From Sphingomonas faeni (GTDB lineage: Bacteria; Pseudomonadota; Alphaproteobacteria; Sphingomonadales; Sphingomonadaceae): a DNA stretch of 64,000 nt. A program made the translations under genes and the position numbers. The notes under the pieces are model-generated. The model was not told the DNA's origin, did not search any database, and was given only the letters and a program-made list of their open reading frames with translations. Below, piece by piece: positions 50,340-59,063 of the stretch (its first letter is position 1; the number at the start of each line of letters is the position of its first letter). The stretch is taken from contig NZ_JALPNF010000001.1 in assembly GCF_023195535.1 (NCBI RefSeq), forward strand, positions 806,001 through 870,000, in the 5' to 3' direction.

Positions 50340-51311
50340 CTATTCAGCGGCTTCGGCAAGCTCCGCAAACTCGGCCGCCGCCAGGAAGCGCTCCGCGTCC
50401 AACGCTGCCATGCAACCCGTGCCGGCCGCGGTCACTGCCTGCCGGTACACCTTGTCCGCCACGTCGCCGCACGCGAACACCCCCTCGATATTGGTGCGGG
50501 TCGAGCCGGTCTCGACCGCGATGTACCCATCCGAATCAAGCTCCAGGTGCCCGCGGAACAACTCGGTCGCCGGGTGATGCCCGATCGCGACGAACCCACC
50601 ATCGACGTCGAGACGCGAGCGCTCGCCCGTCACGGTGTCCTCCAGCTCCAGCGCTACCAACCCTGCATTGCCGCCACCGTCGACGAACTCGCGGACCTCC
50701 TTGTTCCACAGCACCGTCACGCCCTTGTGCGCGAACAGCCGCTCCTGGAGGATCTTCTCCGCCCGCAGCGAATCGCGGCGGTGGATCAGCGTCACGTCGG
50801 GCGAGTGGTTGGTGAGGTACAGCGCCTCCTCGACCGCGGTGTTACCGCCGCCGATCACCGCCACCTTCTTGCCGCGGTAGAAGAAGCCATCGCAGGTCGC
50901 ACACGCACTGACGCCCTTGCCCTTCATCGGCTCCTCGCTATCGATCCCGAGCCATTTCGCCTGCGCGCCGGTCGCGATCACCAGCGTGTCGCCCTCGTAA
51001 ACGTCGCCGCTGTCGCCGATCAGCCGGAACGGGCGGCTGGTCAGGTCGACCTGGACGATCGTGTCCCACATCATCCGCGTGCCGACATGCTCGGCCTGCG
51101 CCTGCATCTGCTCCATCAGCCACGGGCCCTGGATCACGTCCTTGAAGCCGGGATAATTCTCGACGTCGGTCGTGGTGGTCAGCTGGCCGCCGGGCTGGAT
51201 GCCCTGCACGACGATCGGCGCCATCCCGGCACGCGCGCCATAGATCGCAGCCGAGAGCCCGGCAGGCCCCGAGCCGAGGATAAGCATGCGGGTGGTATGG
51301 GTCGTCATCAT
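50340..51311 (-). CDS. trxB: Thioredoxin reductase
   Basis: A 323-residue FAD/NADPH enzyme reducing thioredoxin. The FAD motif is LILGSGPAGLSAAIYGAR; the redox disulfide is C137-C140 in SACATCDGFF; the NADPH motif AVIGGGNTAVEEALYL and FACGDVADKVYRQAVTAAG complete it. Standard length. AAGGA precedes the ATG. High confidence. A giant in-frame ORF extends upstream into the oxidoreductase on the other strand, but that is an artefact. Confidence 0.96.
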   Translation of the reverse strand: MMTTHTTRMLILGSGPAGLSAAIYGARAGMAPIVVQGIQPGGQLTTTTDVENYPGFKDVIQGPWLMEQMQAQAEHVGTRMMWDTIVQVDLTSRPFRLIGDSGDVYEGDTLVIATGAQAKWLGIDSEEPMKGKGVSACATCDGFFYRGKKVAVIGGGNTAVEEALYLTNHSPDVTLIHRRDSLRAEKILQERLFAHKGVTVLWNKEVREFVDGGGNAGLVALELEDTVTGERSRLDVDGGFVAIGHHPATELFRGHLELDSDGYIAVETGSTRTNIEGVFACGDVADKVYRQAVTAAGTGCMAALDAERFLAAAEFAELAEAAE

Positions 51312-51428
51312 TGTTCCTTGGAGATTCGAGACTGCATCTAGGGGATGCGTGCAAGGATTTGAACCGCCGGTAAATCTGTCTCGCCTGCATCGAAAGCTTT
51401 GCCGCTTCGTTGAAGGGCAAAAGCGGAG

Positions 51429-53723
51429 ATGAGCATGAGCGACGACCGGACCGTAGAGATCGAGGACTATACGGCACCAGCAGGCGGCTGGGGCTCGATG
51501 AAGTCGCTCGTCGAGATTTCCGCCCGCGAGAAGGTCGGACCAGAGGTGATTCGCGAACTCGCGCGGCAGAACAAGCCGGACGGGTTTGCCTGCGTCAGCT
51601 GCGCGTGGGGCAAGCCAGCGCACCCGCATGTCGCCGAGTTCTGCGAGAACGGGGCGAAGGCGACCGCATGGGAATTGACCTCGTTCCGTGTGACTCCTGC
51701 ATTCTTCGAGCAGCACACGGTCAGCGAACTGCTGGGCTGGAAGGATTACGACCTCGAACAGGCCGGGCGCCTGACGCATCCGCTGAAATACGATCCGACC
51801 ACCGACAAATATACCGCGTGCAGCTGGGACGAGGCGTTCGCGGGCATCGGCGCCAAGCTGAAGACCTACGACCCGACCAAGGTCATCTTCTATGCCTCCG
51901 GCCGCGCCAGTCTCGAAACGTCGTACATGTATAGCCTGCTCGCGCGGATGTACGGCAGCCACAACCTGCCCGACAGCTCGAACATGTGCCACGAGACGAC
52001 CTCGGTCGGCCTCAAGTCCGCGATCGGTTCGGCAGTCGGCACCATCCATCTCTCCGACTACGAGAAGTGCGACGCGATCTTCTACTTCGGGCAGAACCCC
52101 GGCGTGAACAGCCCCCGATTCCTCCATCCGTTGCGCGATTGCGCGAAGCGCGGCGTTGAGATCGTCGTGTTCAATCCGCTCAAGGAACGCGGGCTGGAGA
52201 AATTTCAGGATCCGCAGAACCCGATCGAGATGGTGACGGGCAAGTCGACGCCGATCGCCTCGCAATATCACCAAGTGAAGACCGGCGGCGACGTCGGTGC
52301 GATCATGGGGATGTGCAAATACCTGATCGAGGCCGACGACCACGCCCAGCGGATCGATGGCCTGCGCGTGCTGGATCAGGCGTTCCTTGCCGAGCACACG
52401 ACCGGCTTCGACGCGTTCGCCGACGTCGCGCGCAAGACCGAATGGTCGGTGATCGAGCATGAGAGCGGCCTGCCCCGCGCCGAGATCGAGGCGGCCGCCA
52501 AGGTCTACGCCAAGTCGAAGGCGGTGATCGCGGTGTACGGCATGGGGCTGACCCAGCACGTCGGCGGGATCGACAACGTCCACATGGTCGTCAATTTGAT
52601 GCTGCTCCGCGGCAACATCGGCAAGCCCGGTGCCGGCATGGGGCCGGTCCGCGGTCACTCGAACGTGCAGGGCCAGCGTACCGTCGGTATCACGGAGAAG
52701 CCCGAACTCGCCCCGCTCGACAAGCTCGCCGAGCAATATGGCTTCGAGCCGCCGCGCGAAAAGGGCTGGGACACGGTCGAGGCGTGCGAGGCGGTCCTCG
52801 ACGGCAGTGCGCAGGCGTTCATCGGTCTCGGCGGCAATTTTGTTCGCGCTATCCCGGATCATGCGCGGATGGAGCCGAAATGGCGCGGCCTCGACCTGAC
52901 CGTGCATATCGCAACCAAACTCAACCGCTCGCACCTGCTGCCCGGCGAGACATCGTATCTGCTCCCCTGTCTCGGCCGGATCGAGACCGACATGCAGGGT
53001 ACCGGGCCGCAGAGCGTCTCGATCGAGGATTCGTTCAGCCAAATCTACGGCTCGAAGGGCAAGGCCACGCCGGCGGCCGAAACGCTGCTGTCCGAGCCGG
53101 CGATCGTCGCGGGGATCGCCAAGGCGACGCTGGCGCACAATCCGAAGCTCGACTGGGATGCGTGGGTACGCGATTATGCGCGCGTTCGCGATGCTATCGA
53201 AGTGACGTATCCGGACCTGTTCAAGGATTTCAACAAACAGATGTTCACGCCCGGCGGCTTCTGGAAGGGCGTTCCCGCAGCGCATCGAGAGTGGAAGACC
53301 GAGAGCGGCAAGGCGGAGATCAATGTGCCGCAATCCCTCAACGTCACCGGATTCGAGGAGGCGGAGGGCCGCTTCCGCTTGATGACGCTGCGGTCGAACG
53401 ATCAGTTCAACACGACCGTGTACGGCTATCACGATCGCTTCCGCGGCGTGAAGGGTACGCGCGACATCGTGTTCATGAACAAGAACGACATGATCCGGAT
53501 GGGGATCACCGACGGCGACGACGTCGACCTGGTCGGCGATGCGGGCGGCAATTCGGATCGCCGCCTCAACAAACTGCGCGTGGTCGAATACTCGATCCCC
53601 GAGGGCTGCGTCGGTGCCTATTACCCCGAGAGCAACCTGCTCATGCCGGTTGCTCACCATGCCCGCGAAAGCCATGTTCCGGCGGCGAAATCGGTGCCGG
53701 TACGGATCGAGAAGACGCGCTGA
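51429..53723 (+). CDS. FdhF/YdeP-family molybdopterin oxidoreductase (1)
   Basis: A 764-residue molybdopterin protein of the YdeP branch, related to formate dehydrogenase H. The N-terminal Fe-S-type cysteines appear as C55, C58 and C72 (FACVSCAW, FCENGAKA); the position that holds Sec/Cys in FdhF is Cys C187 in SNMCHETTSVGL. Typical blocks GKPGAGMGPVRGHSNVQG, LGGNFVRAIPDH and MTLRSNDQFNTT follow. YdeP proteins are linked to acid resistance in E. coli but their substrate is unknown. It is followed by mobA and fdhD, which mature formate-dehydrogenase-like enzymes. Confidence 0.9.
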   Translation: MSMSDDRTVEIEDYTAPAGGWGSMKSLVEISAREKVGPEVIRELARQNKPDGFACVSCAWGKPAHPHVAEFCENGAKATAWELTSFRVTPAFFEQHTVSELLGWKDYDLEQAGRLTHPLKYDPTTDKYTACSWDEAFAGIGAKLKTYDPTKVIFYASGRASLETSYMYSLLARMYGSHNLPDSSNMCHETTSVGLKSAIGSAVGTIHLSDYEKCDAIFYFGQNPGVNSPRFLHPLRDCAKRGVEIVVFNPLKERGLEKFQDPQNPIEMVTGKSTPIASQYHQVKTGGDVGAIMGMCKYLIEADDHAQRIDGLRVLDQAFLAEHTTGFDAFADVARKTEWSVIEHESGLPRAEIEAAAKVYAKSKAVIAVYGMGLTQHVGGIDNVHMVVNLMLLRGNIGKPGAGMGPVRGHSNVQGQRTVGITEKPELAPLDKLAEQYGFEPPREKGWDTVEACEAVLDGSAQAFIGLGGNFVRAIPDHARMEPKWRGLDLTVHIATKLNRSHLLPGETSYLLPCLGRIETDMQGTGPQSVSIEDSFSQIYGSKGKATPAAETLLSEPAIVAGIAKATLAHNPKLDWDAWVRDYARVRDAIEVTYPDLFKDFNKQMFTPGGFWKGVPAAHREWKTESGKAEINVPQSLNVTGFEEAEGRFRLMTLRSNDQFNTTVYGYHDRFRGVKGTRDIVFMNKNDMIRMGITDGDDVDLVGDAGGNSDRRLNKLRVVEYSIPEGCVGAYYPESNLLMPVAHHARESHVPAAKSVPVRIEKTR

Positions 53724-54235
53724 CCGACACGCATATCCTCGGCGTCGTCTTGGCTGGCGGGCGATCGTCACGTTTCGGTTCGGACAAGGCGCGGGCGATG
53801 TTTCGAGGGCGCACGTTGTCCGAGCATGCGCAAGACTTGCTGGTGCCGTACGTCGATACGACGGTCATCGTTGGCAGAGACGGCCCGGTCGCCGACCTCC
53901 CCGGCCCCGATCTCGGTCCTTTGGGCGGGATCGCCGGAGCACTGTCCTATGCCGGCGAACGCGGCTTCACGTCGGTCCTGACAATCGCATGCGACATGCC
54001 GGTGCTCCCCGACGGTTTGCTGGCGGCGCTCGCACGGGGAGCGCCGGCCTATTGCCCGAATGCGCCGGTGCTCGGCCATTGGAACACCGCGTCGCTGGAG
54101 GTTCTGCTCGAGCATATCGCGACATCGCCACGCCGCTCGGTTCGCGGTTGGGCGGAGGCGATCGGCGCCGTGCCGATTGCTGCACCCGCGCCGATCCCCA
54201 ACATCAATACGCCGGAAGACATCGCCGCCATATGA
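53720..54235 (+). CDS. mobA: Molybdenum cofactor guanylyltransferase MobA
   Basis: A 171-residue guanylyltransferase that adds GMP to molybdopterin. The N-terminal GTP-binding motif is complete, VVLAGGRSSRFGSDKA, as are PLGGIAGAL, IACDMPVLP and NINTPEDI. No ATG/GTG/TTG is in-frame between this motif and an upstream stretch coding in another frame, so the start is most likely the CTG at 53720 overlapping the oxidoreductase stop (CTGA), with GAGAAG upstream. Short for the family (usually 190+). It feeds bis-MGD to the FdhF/YdeP enzymes on both sides. Confidence 0.88.
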   Translation: MTDTHILGVVLAGGRSSRFGSDKARAMFRGRTLSEHAQDLLVPYVDTTVIVGRDGPVADLPGPDLGPLGGIAGALSYAGERGFTSVLTIACDMPVLPDGLLAALARGAPAYCPNAPVLGHWNTASLEVLLEHIATSPRRSVRGWAEAIGAVPIAAPAPIPNINTPEDIAAI

Positions 54236-55023
54236 CGACCTCTCGCACATTGCCGATCAAGATCCTTCGCCCTGATTCGGTCATGGCGGGAGAGCGAACG
54301 ATCGCGGTCGAGGTGCCCGTCGCGATCGAGATCGACGGACTCGGCTATGCGGTGATGATGATGACGCCCGCCGACCTGCCCGAGTTCACGAACGGTTTCC
54401 TCCTGACCGAGCGGCTGGCCGACAGCGTCGAGGACGTGCGCGACATCGACGTGTTCGAGGCCGAAGCGGGCTGGATCGTCCGGGTCGGCCTGTCCGAGCG
54501 GTGCAAGGGGCGCATTCACGACCGTATCCGCCATCGGACCAGCGACACGAGTTGCGGGCTGTGCGGGATTTCCGGGCTCGAACAGCTCCGCAAACCTGTC
54601 CCTGGAACGCCACCGAAGCCCGACACGCCTGTCAGCGCGTTGTTTGCCGCACTCGGTGGGTTGCGCGCGCACCAGCCGCTCAACGCCGCCACGGGCGCCA
54701 TTCACGCGGCGGCAGCATGCGATCGCGAAGGCCAGGTCGTTGCCGCCTATGAGGACGTCGGTCGCCACAACGCGCTCGACAAGCTGGTCGGAGGATTGGC
54801 GATAAAGGGGCACGCGATCGACGGGTTCATCCTCGTCACCTCGCGGATCAGCTTCGAGATGGTCGACAAGGCGCTGATCGCCGGCGCGCCGATGCTGGTC
54901 GGGATCTCCGCACCGACCAGTCTCGCGATCGATCACGCGCACTCGCATGGCCTGACGCTGCTCGCCCTCGCGCGCAGCGATGCGATCCTGGTGGTCAACG
55001 ATCCCTGGAAGGTCTTCGACTAG
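54232..55023 (+). CDS. fdhD: Formate dehydrogenase accessory sulfurtransferase FdhD
   Basis: A 263-residue FdhD. The sulfur-transferring cysteines C108 and C111 are in DTSCGLCGISGLE, the family CGxCG motif. FdhD takes sulfur from IscS and sulfurates the Mo cofactor of formate dehydrogenases. Family blocks EFTNGFLLTERL, YEDVGRHNALDKLVG, and ILVTSRISFEMVDKA are present. ATGA overlap with mobA. Supports the idea that the flanking oxidoreductases need the sulfurated cofactor. Confidence 0.94.
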   Translation: MTTSRTLPIKILRPDSVMAGERTIAVEVPVAIEIDGLGYAVMMMTPADLPEFTNGFLLTERLADSVEDVRDIDVFEAEAGWIVRVGLSERCKGRIHDRIRHRTSDTSCGLCGISGLEQLRKPVPGTPPKPDTPVSALFAALGGLRAHQPLNAATGAIHAAAACDREGQVVAAYEDVGRHNALDKLVGGLAIKGHAIDGFILVTSRISFEMVDKALIAGAPMLVGISAPTSLAIDHAHSHGLTLLALARSDAILVVNDPWKVFD

Positions 55024-55054
55024 CCGCAGACGCTGCGACTAGTCGAAGCAGGCG

Positions 55055-55843
55055 TCACTTGGTGGCCGTCACGACGTCGGTCTTGGCCGCAACGAGATAG
55101 CCTCCGACGACGAACACCAGCCCGCCGATGATGTTGCCGACGCTGACGATCGCGAGGTTGCGGATCACGCCCACGATATCGATCGAGGCGTTCGGGACGA
55201 GCAGCCCCAGCGTCAGTGCGGTCATGTTGGCGACCGAGTGTTCGAATCCCGCCGCCACGAAGGCCAGCAGGATCCAGGCCATGCCGATGCACTTGGCGGC
55301 ATCGCCGGTCATGCGGGCCGCCGTCCAGATCGCGAGGCAGACGAGCCAGTTGCACAGGATGGCACGTGCCATCAGCGCGGTCGCGTCGACGGATACCTTG
55401 TGCTGAACATAGCCATGGAACATCGCGTCGGCGTTCGCGAAGATCGCGCCGCCGCCGCCGGCCGCAAACACGAGCGACAGCACCACACCGCCGACGAGGT
55501 TACCGATCCAGACGACGACGGTCAGCTTCACGGCGTCCGCGACGGTGATCGTCCGCTTGGCCAGACCGAAGCCGAGATACATCACATAGCCGGTGAAGAG
55601 CTCGGCGCCCGCGAACACGGTCAGGATCAACCCGAGTCCGAAGGTCGCCCCCATCACCAGCGGGCGCACGCCGGGATCAAGCCCCGACCCGGTGCTGAGC
55701 GCGAGGATCATCGCGATGCCGATATACGTACCCGCAAGGATCGCGCCGGCGAAGAACCCCGCCGGAGAGCGCCGCAGTGCCGCCGCCTTGGTCGCGGCGA
55801 GGGTAGCGTAAGTGTCGATCGTCGACGTGTAACCGGTGCTCAT
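55055..55843 (-). CDS. Formate/nitrite transporter family channel
   Basis: A 262-residue FNT-family pentameric channel for formate, nitrite or related acids, with six membrane helices. Landmarks: AGTYIGIAMILAL, VFAGAELFTGYVMYLGFG, CNWLVCLAIWTAARM, and the selectivity His in GFEHSVANMTAL. FocA and NirC cannot be told apart with certainty, but the formate-like neighbours suggest FocA. Its start overlaps the stop of the upstream oxidoreductase (ATGA), so it is part of the leftward unit. Confidence 0.92.
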   Translation of the reverse strand: MSTGYTSTIDTYATLAATKAAALRRSPAGFFAGAILAGTYIGIAMILALSTGSGLDPGVRPLVMGATFGLGLILTVFAGAELFTGYVMYLGFGLAKRTITVADAVKLTVVVWIGNLVGGVVLSLVFAAGGGGAIFANADAMFHGYVQHKVSVDATALMARAILCNWLVCLAIWTAARMTGDAAKCIGMAWILLAFVAAGFEHSVANMTALTLGLLVPNASIDIVGVIRNLAIVSVGNIIGGLVFVVGGYLVAAKTDVVTATK

Positions 55844-58224
55844 GCGTCGATTTTGCTTTTCTGGCCGACGATCCCCGCACGCACCACGCCGCGATCCGAA
55901 CCCATGTCGGCCGCCGCGGGACGGACGGTCACCGGAATGGATTTGTAGGAAGGCGTGAAGCTCTGCGGATCGTGATCCTCGAGTGCGATCAGCGGCTGCG
56001 TCTCAGGATAATAAGAGGCGACGCAGCCGTCGGGCAGCGCGTAACGGACCAGCATCAGCTTCTGGACGACACGATCGGGCCGCGCAAACTGAAGCGCGGT
56101 GGCGATATCGACGACGTCGCCTTCCTTGTGCCCGAGCCGTGCCATGTCGCGCTCGTTCATGAACAGGATGTCGCGGCGTCCGAACACCCCGCGATAGCGG
56201 TCGTCGAGGCTGTAGACGGTGGTGTTGTACTGGTCGTGCGCCCGCAATGTCGTCAGCCGCAACACGGTCGGATCGCCCGCACTCTCGTCCTTCTCGACGC
56301 CCTGGGTGACGATGAAGTTGGCCTTGCCGCTGTCCGTCTTCCACTCGCGCATTGCAGCAGAATTCGGGAGGTGGAAGCCGCCCGGCTTGCGGATGCGTGC
56401 GTTATAGTCGGCAAACGCGGGGAACACGGCTTCGATCTTGTCGCGGATCAGGCTGTAGTCGCCGACATAGGCATCCCAGTCGATTGCGATCGGCGCGCGG
56501 CCCTTGGCGGCGAAGGTCGCCTTGGCGATCTCGCCGACGATCCAGATCTCCGACTTCACGTTCTCGCCCGGCGGCATCAGGAAGCCGCGCGAGGCGTGGA
56601 CCATCGACATCGAATCCTCGACCGTCACCGCCTGCTGGCCGGTCGCCTGCATGTCGAGTTCGGTCCGGCCGAGACACGGCAGGATGTACGTCGACTTCGC
56701 CATCAACAGCATCGTGCGGTTGAGCTTGGTGGTGATGTGCACGGCAAGATCGAGGTTGCGGAACCCTTCCGCGCAGGCCTGAGGATCGGACGAGGCGATC
56801 GCGAGATTGCCACCGAGACACACGATCGCCTTGGCCTTGCCGTCGCGCATCGCGGCGATGCTCTCGACCACCGAATGGCCGTGCTCGCGCGGTGGCTCGA
56901 ACCCGAAGACGTCGCGCATGTTGTCGAGCAGCATCGGCATCGGCCGCTCGGTGATGCCGACGGTGCGGTCGCCCTGGACGTTGCTGTGGCCACGCAGCGG
57001 ACAGATGCCCGCACCCGGCTTGCCCATGTTGCCACGCAGAAGGAGCAAATTGGCGATCTGCTGGACGTTGGTGGTGCCGGTGCGGTGCTGCGTGACGCCC
57101 ATGCCGTAGCAGCAAATAGCCGCCTTCGACTTCGAATAGGCGAGCGCCACCTCTTCCAGGTCGGTGCGCGAGAGCCCGCTGGAGCGTTCGATGTCCGCCC
57201 ATTCGGTGGTCGCGAGGTCGGCGATATAGTCGTCGAGCCCGGCAGTGTGCTCGGCGATGAACGCATGATCGAGCGCAGGCTCGCCGCCCGATGCCTTGGC
57301 CCCCTCGTCGAGCGCGACCAGCGCCTTGGCGATGCCCTTCAGCGCCGCCGCGTCGCCGCCGACCTTCACCTGGTAATAGCTGCTGGCGATCGGGGTCGCC
57401 GACATCGTCGCCATCTCGACCACCGACTGCGGCGATTCGAAGCGTTCGAGCGAGCGTTCCTTGAGCGGATTGAAAACGATGATCTTCCCGCCGCGCTTCG
57501 ACACTTCACGCAACGTCGCCATCATCCGCGGATGGTTGGTGCCGGGGTTGTGACCGATCGAGAGGATCAGGTCGGCGTGATCGAAATCCTCGAGGCTGAC
57601 GGTGCCCTTGCCGATGCCGATCGACTTGGGAAGGCCGACCGAGGTCGCCTCGTGGCACATGTTCGAGCAATCGGGGAAGTTGTTGGTGCCGTACATCCGC
57701 ACGAACAGCTGGAACAGGAACGCCGCCTCGTTCGAGCAGCGGCCCGAAGTGTAGAATTCCGCCTGGTTCGGGTCCGGCACGGCGGCAAGGCCGGCGCCGA
57801 TCCCGCGCATGGCCTCGTCCCAGCTCACGACCTCATAGTGATCGGTCGCGGCGTTGTAGCGGAGCGGCTCGGTAACGCGGCCCTGGTCCTCGATCCAGTG
57901 ATCGCTCTGCTGCCAGATGTCGAATACGCTATGCGCGGCGAAGAAATCGGCGCCGATCGTCTTGGCGGTCGATTCCCACGCGACCGCCTTGGCACCGTTC
58001 TCGCAGAATTCGAACGACGAGGTGTGTTTCGGGTCGGGCCAGGCACAGCTTGGGCAATCGAAGCCGTCGGGCTGGTTCGACTTGAGCAAAGTCTGGCCGC
58101 CGCGCACGACGATCTGCTGTGCCTTCAGCGAGACGGCGACCGCCTTCAGCGCGCCCCAGCCGCCGGCCGGACCCGTATAATCGGCGATCCCATCAGGGCG
58201 CCCATCAGAGCGTTTGTCACGCAT
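55840..58224 (-). CDS. FdhF/YdeP-family molybdopterin oxidoreductase (2)
   Basis: A 794-residue paralogue of the enzyme at 51429, facing it. N-terminal cysteines C57, C60 and C74 (FDCPSCAW, FEFCENGAKA) and the metal-ligand Cys C190 in NMCHEATSVGL match. Blocks GKPGAGICPLRGHSNVQG, LGGNLAIASSD and TTLRAHDQYNTT are shared. The two proteins differ enough to suggest old divergence or distinct substrates. Followed by the FNT channel with ATGA overlap. Substrate unknown, formate being one candidate. Confidence 0.9.
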   Translation of the reverse strand: MRDKRSDGRPDGIADYTGPAGGWGALKAVAVSLKAQQIVVRGGQTLLKSNQPDGFDCPSCAWPDPKHTSSFEFCENGAKAVAWESTAKTIGADFFAAHSVFDIWQQSDHWIEDQGRVTEPLRYNAATDHYEVVSWDEAMRGIGAGLAAVPDPNQAEFYTSGRCSNEAAFLFQLFVRMYGTNNFPDCSNMCHEATSVGLPKSIGIGKGTVSLEDFDHADLILSIGHNPGTNHPRMMATLREVSKRGGKIIVFNPLKERSLERFESPQSVVEMATMSATPIASSYYQVKVGGDAAALKGIAKALVALDEGAKASGGEPALDHAFIAEHTAGLDDYIADLATTEWADIERSSGLSRTDLEEVALAYSKSKAAICCYGMGVTQHRTGTTNVQQIANLLLLRGNMGKPGAGICPLRGHSNVQGDRTVGITERPMPMLLDNMRDVFGFEPPREHGHSVVESIAAMRDGKAKAIVCLGGNLAIASSDPQACAEGFRNLDLAVHITTKLNRTMLLMAKSTYILPCLGRTELDMQATGQQAVTVEDSMSMVHASRGFLMPPGENVKSEIWIVGEIAKATFAAKGRAPIAIDWDAYVGDYSLIRDKIEAVFPAFADYNARIRKPGGFHLPNSAAMREWKTDSGKANFIVTQGVEKDESAGDPTVLRLTTLRAHDQYNTTVYSLDDRYRGVFGRRDILFMNERDMARLGHKEGDVVDIATALQFARPDRVVQKLMLVRYALPDGCVASYYPETQPLIALEDHDPQSFTPSYKSIPVTVRPAAADMGSDRGVVRAGIVGQKSKIDA

Positions 58225-58405
58225 ACTCGTATCTCCCGTGAGGCCGGGCCGACGCGTGCGCCCCGAATGCGGCGCACAGGCTGACCATTAACCCAAGGCA
58301 ATAGAAGCGCATTTTCCGATTGCGAAGGCGAGTTTCCCGCAGTTGGTGATCGCCTGCGTCGGTCTGCGGGTGATATGTCGGCGGCGCTGTGCGCCGGGTC
58401 CGAAA

Positions 58406-58482
58406 TGGTAGCGAAGGAGGGACTTGAACCCCCGACCCCAGGATTATGATTCCCGTGCTCTAACCAACTGAGCTACTTCGCC
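58406..58482 (-). tRNA. tRNA-Met (CAT), elongator
   Basis: Cloverleaf on the minus strand: GGCGAAGTAGCTCAGTTGG (acceptor and D arm), anticodon arm CGGGA-ATCATAA-TCCTG with anticodon CAT, TGGGGGTTC-type T arm (GGGGGTTCAAGTCCCTC), acceptor CTTCGCTACCA with encoded CCA. The D-arm and lack of the initiator C1-A72 mismatch fit elongator Met; a tRNA-Ile2 (CAT, lysidine) is less likely but not excluded. Confidence 0.92.
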
Positions 58483-58548
58483 GTACCGTCCGTCAGGGAA
58501 GCATTCTTCCCTGCGAGGCGCGGCCTATAGGAAGCGGTTTCCGGACGG

Positions 58549-59061
58549 TCAAGCGAACATATGCCGGGAAATCGCTTCCCACGGTCCGCCGCGGTACCAC
58601 CATGCGCCCAGACCGGCGATTTCGACGCCGCGCGGCACGAAATCGCGTTGCAGATTGCCGAGCAGGAGCTTGGCGACCTGGGGGCTGACCTTGTTCTGGA
58701 TCGTGACGTGCGGGCGCCAGCCGCCGGCGTCCTGTGGGGTGAGCATGCCGGTGAACGCGTCGGCGAGGCGGGCGCGGATGCCCACAAGCTCGGGGGATTC
58801 GATCCGATAGGCGACGCCGCGGCCGAGCGACATCAGGCCGCCGACGCGCGCCTGCGGGGCGCGGATGCCGCGCGTCTCCTGGTTCAGGCGGTGCTTCAGC
58901 TCGTCGAACCCCGACGGCGGCAGATGGTGGAACAGCGTCAGATGCGCGTCGAGCTGGTTGCGCTCGGGCGGGAAATGCTCGCGGCGCATTGAGTCGAAGA
59001 ACGCGGTGTCCTGACGACCGAACAAGGCCGTGACGATGATCGGGGCGACTGCATCACTCAC
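58549..59061 (-). CDS. 2'-5' RNA ligase family protein (2H phosphoesterase)
   Basis: A 170-residue 2H phosphoesterase-superfamily protein, a relative of ThpR/LigT RNA 2',3'-cyclic phosphodiesterase. The two HxTx motifs are HLTLFH (about residue 40) and HVTIQN (about 122), the second His pair of the family. It is about the usual length. GTG start 3 bases after the kup stop, so the two are likely cotranscribed. The substrate is unclear; the fold is well supported. Confidence 0.85.
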   Translation of the reverse strand: MSDAVAPIIVTALFGRQDTAFFDSMRREHFPPERNQLDAHLTLFHHLPPSGFDELKHRLNQETRGIRAPQARVGGLMSLGRGVAYRIESPELVGIRARLADAFTGMLTPQDAGGWRPHVTIQNKVSPQVAKLLLGNLQRDFVPRGVEIAGLGAWWYRGGPWEAISRHMFA

Positions 59062-59063
59062 GA

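Noticed and set aside
51600..51670. Selenocysteine in the FdhF-like enzymes
   Set aside because: The Sec position has an ordinary Cys codon in both proteins and no in-frame TGA was found.
51312..53771. Upstream part of a giant minus-strand frame ending in trxB
   Set aside because: Only the part from 51311 downwards matches thioredoxin reductase. The rest is antisense to the first FdhF/YdeP enzyme, so it is not a fusion.
55972..58284. Long + strand frame of about 770 codons
   Set aside because: It lies exactly antisense to the second FdhF/YdeP gene, which has complete family motifs. Long antisense frames are expected in DNA this rich in G and C, and the translation is low-complexity Arg/Asp/Gly.
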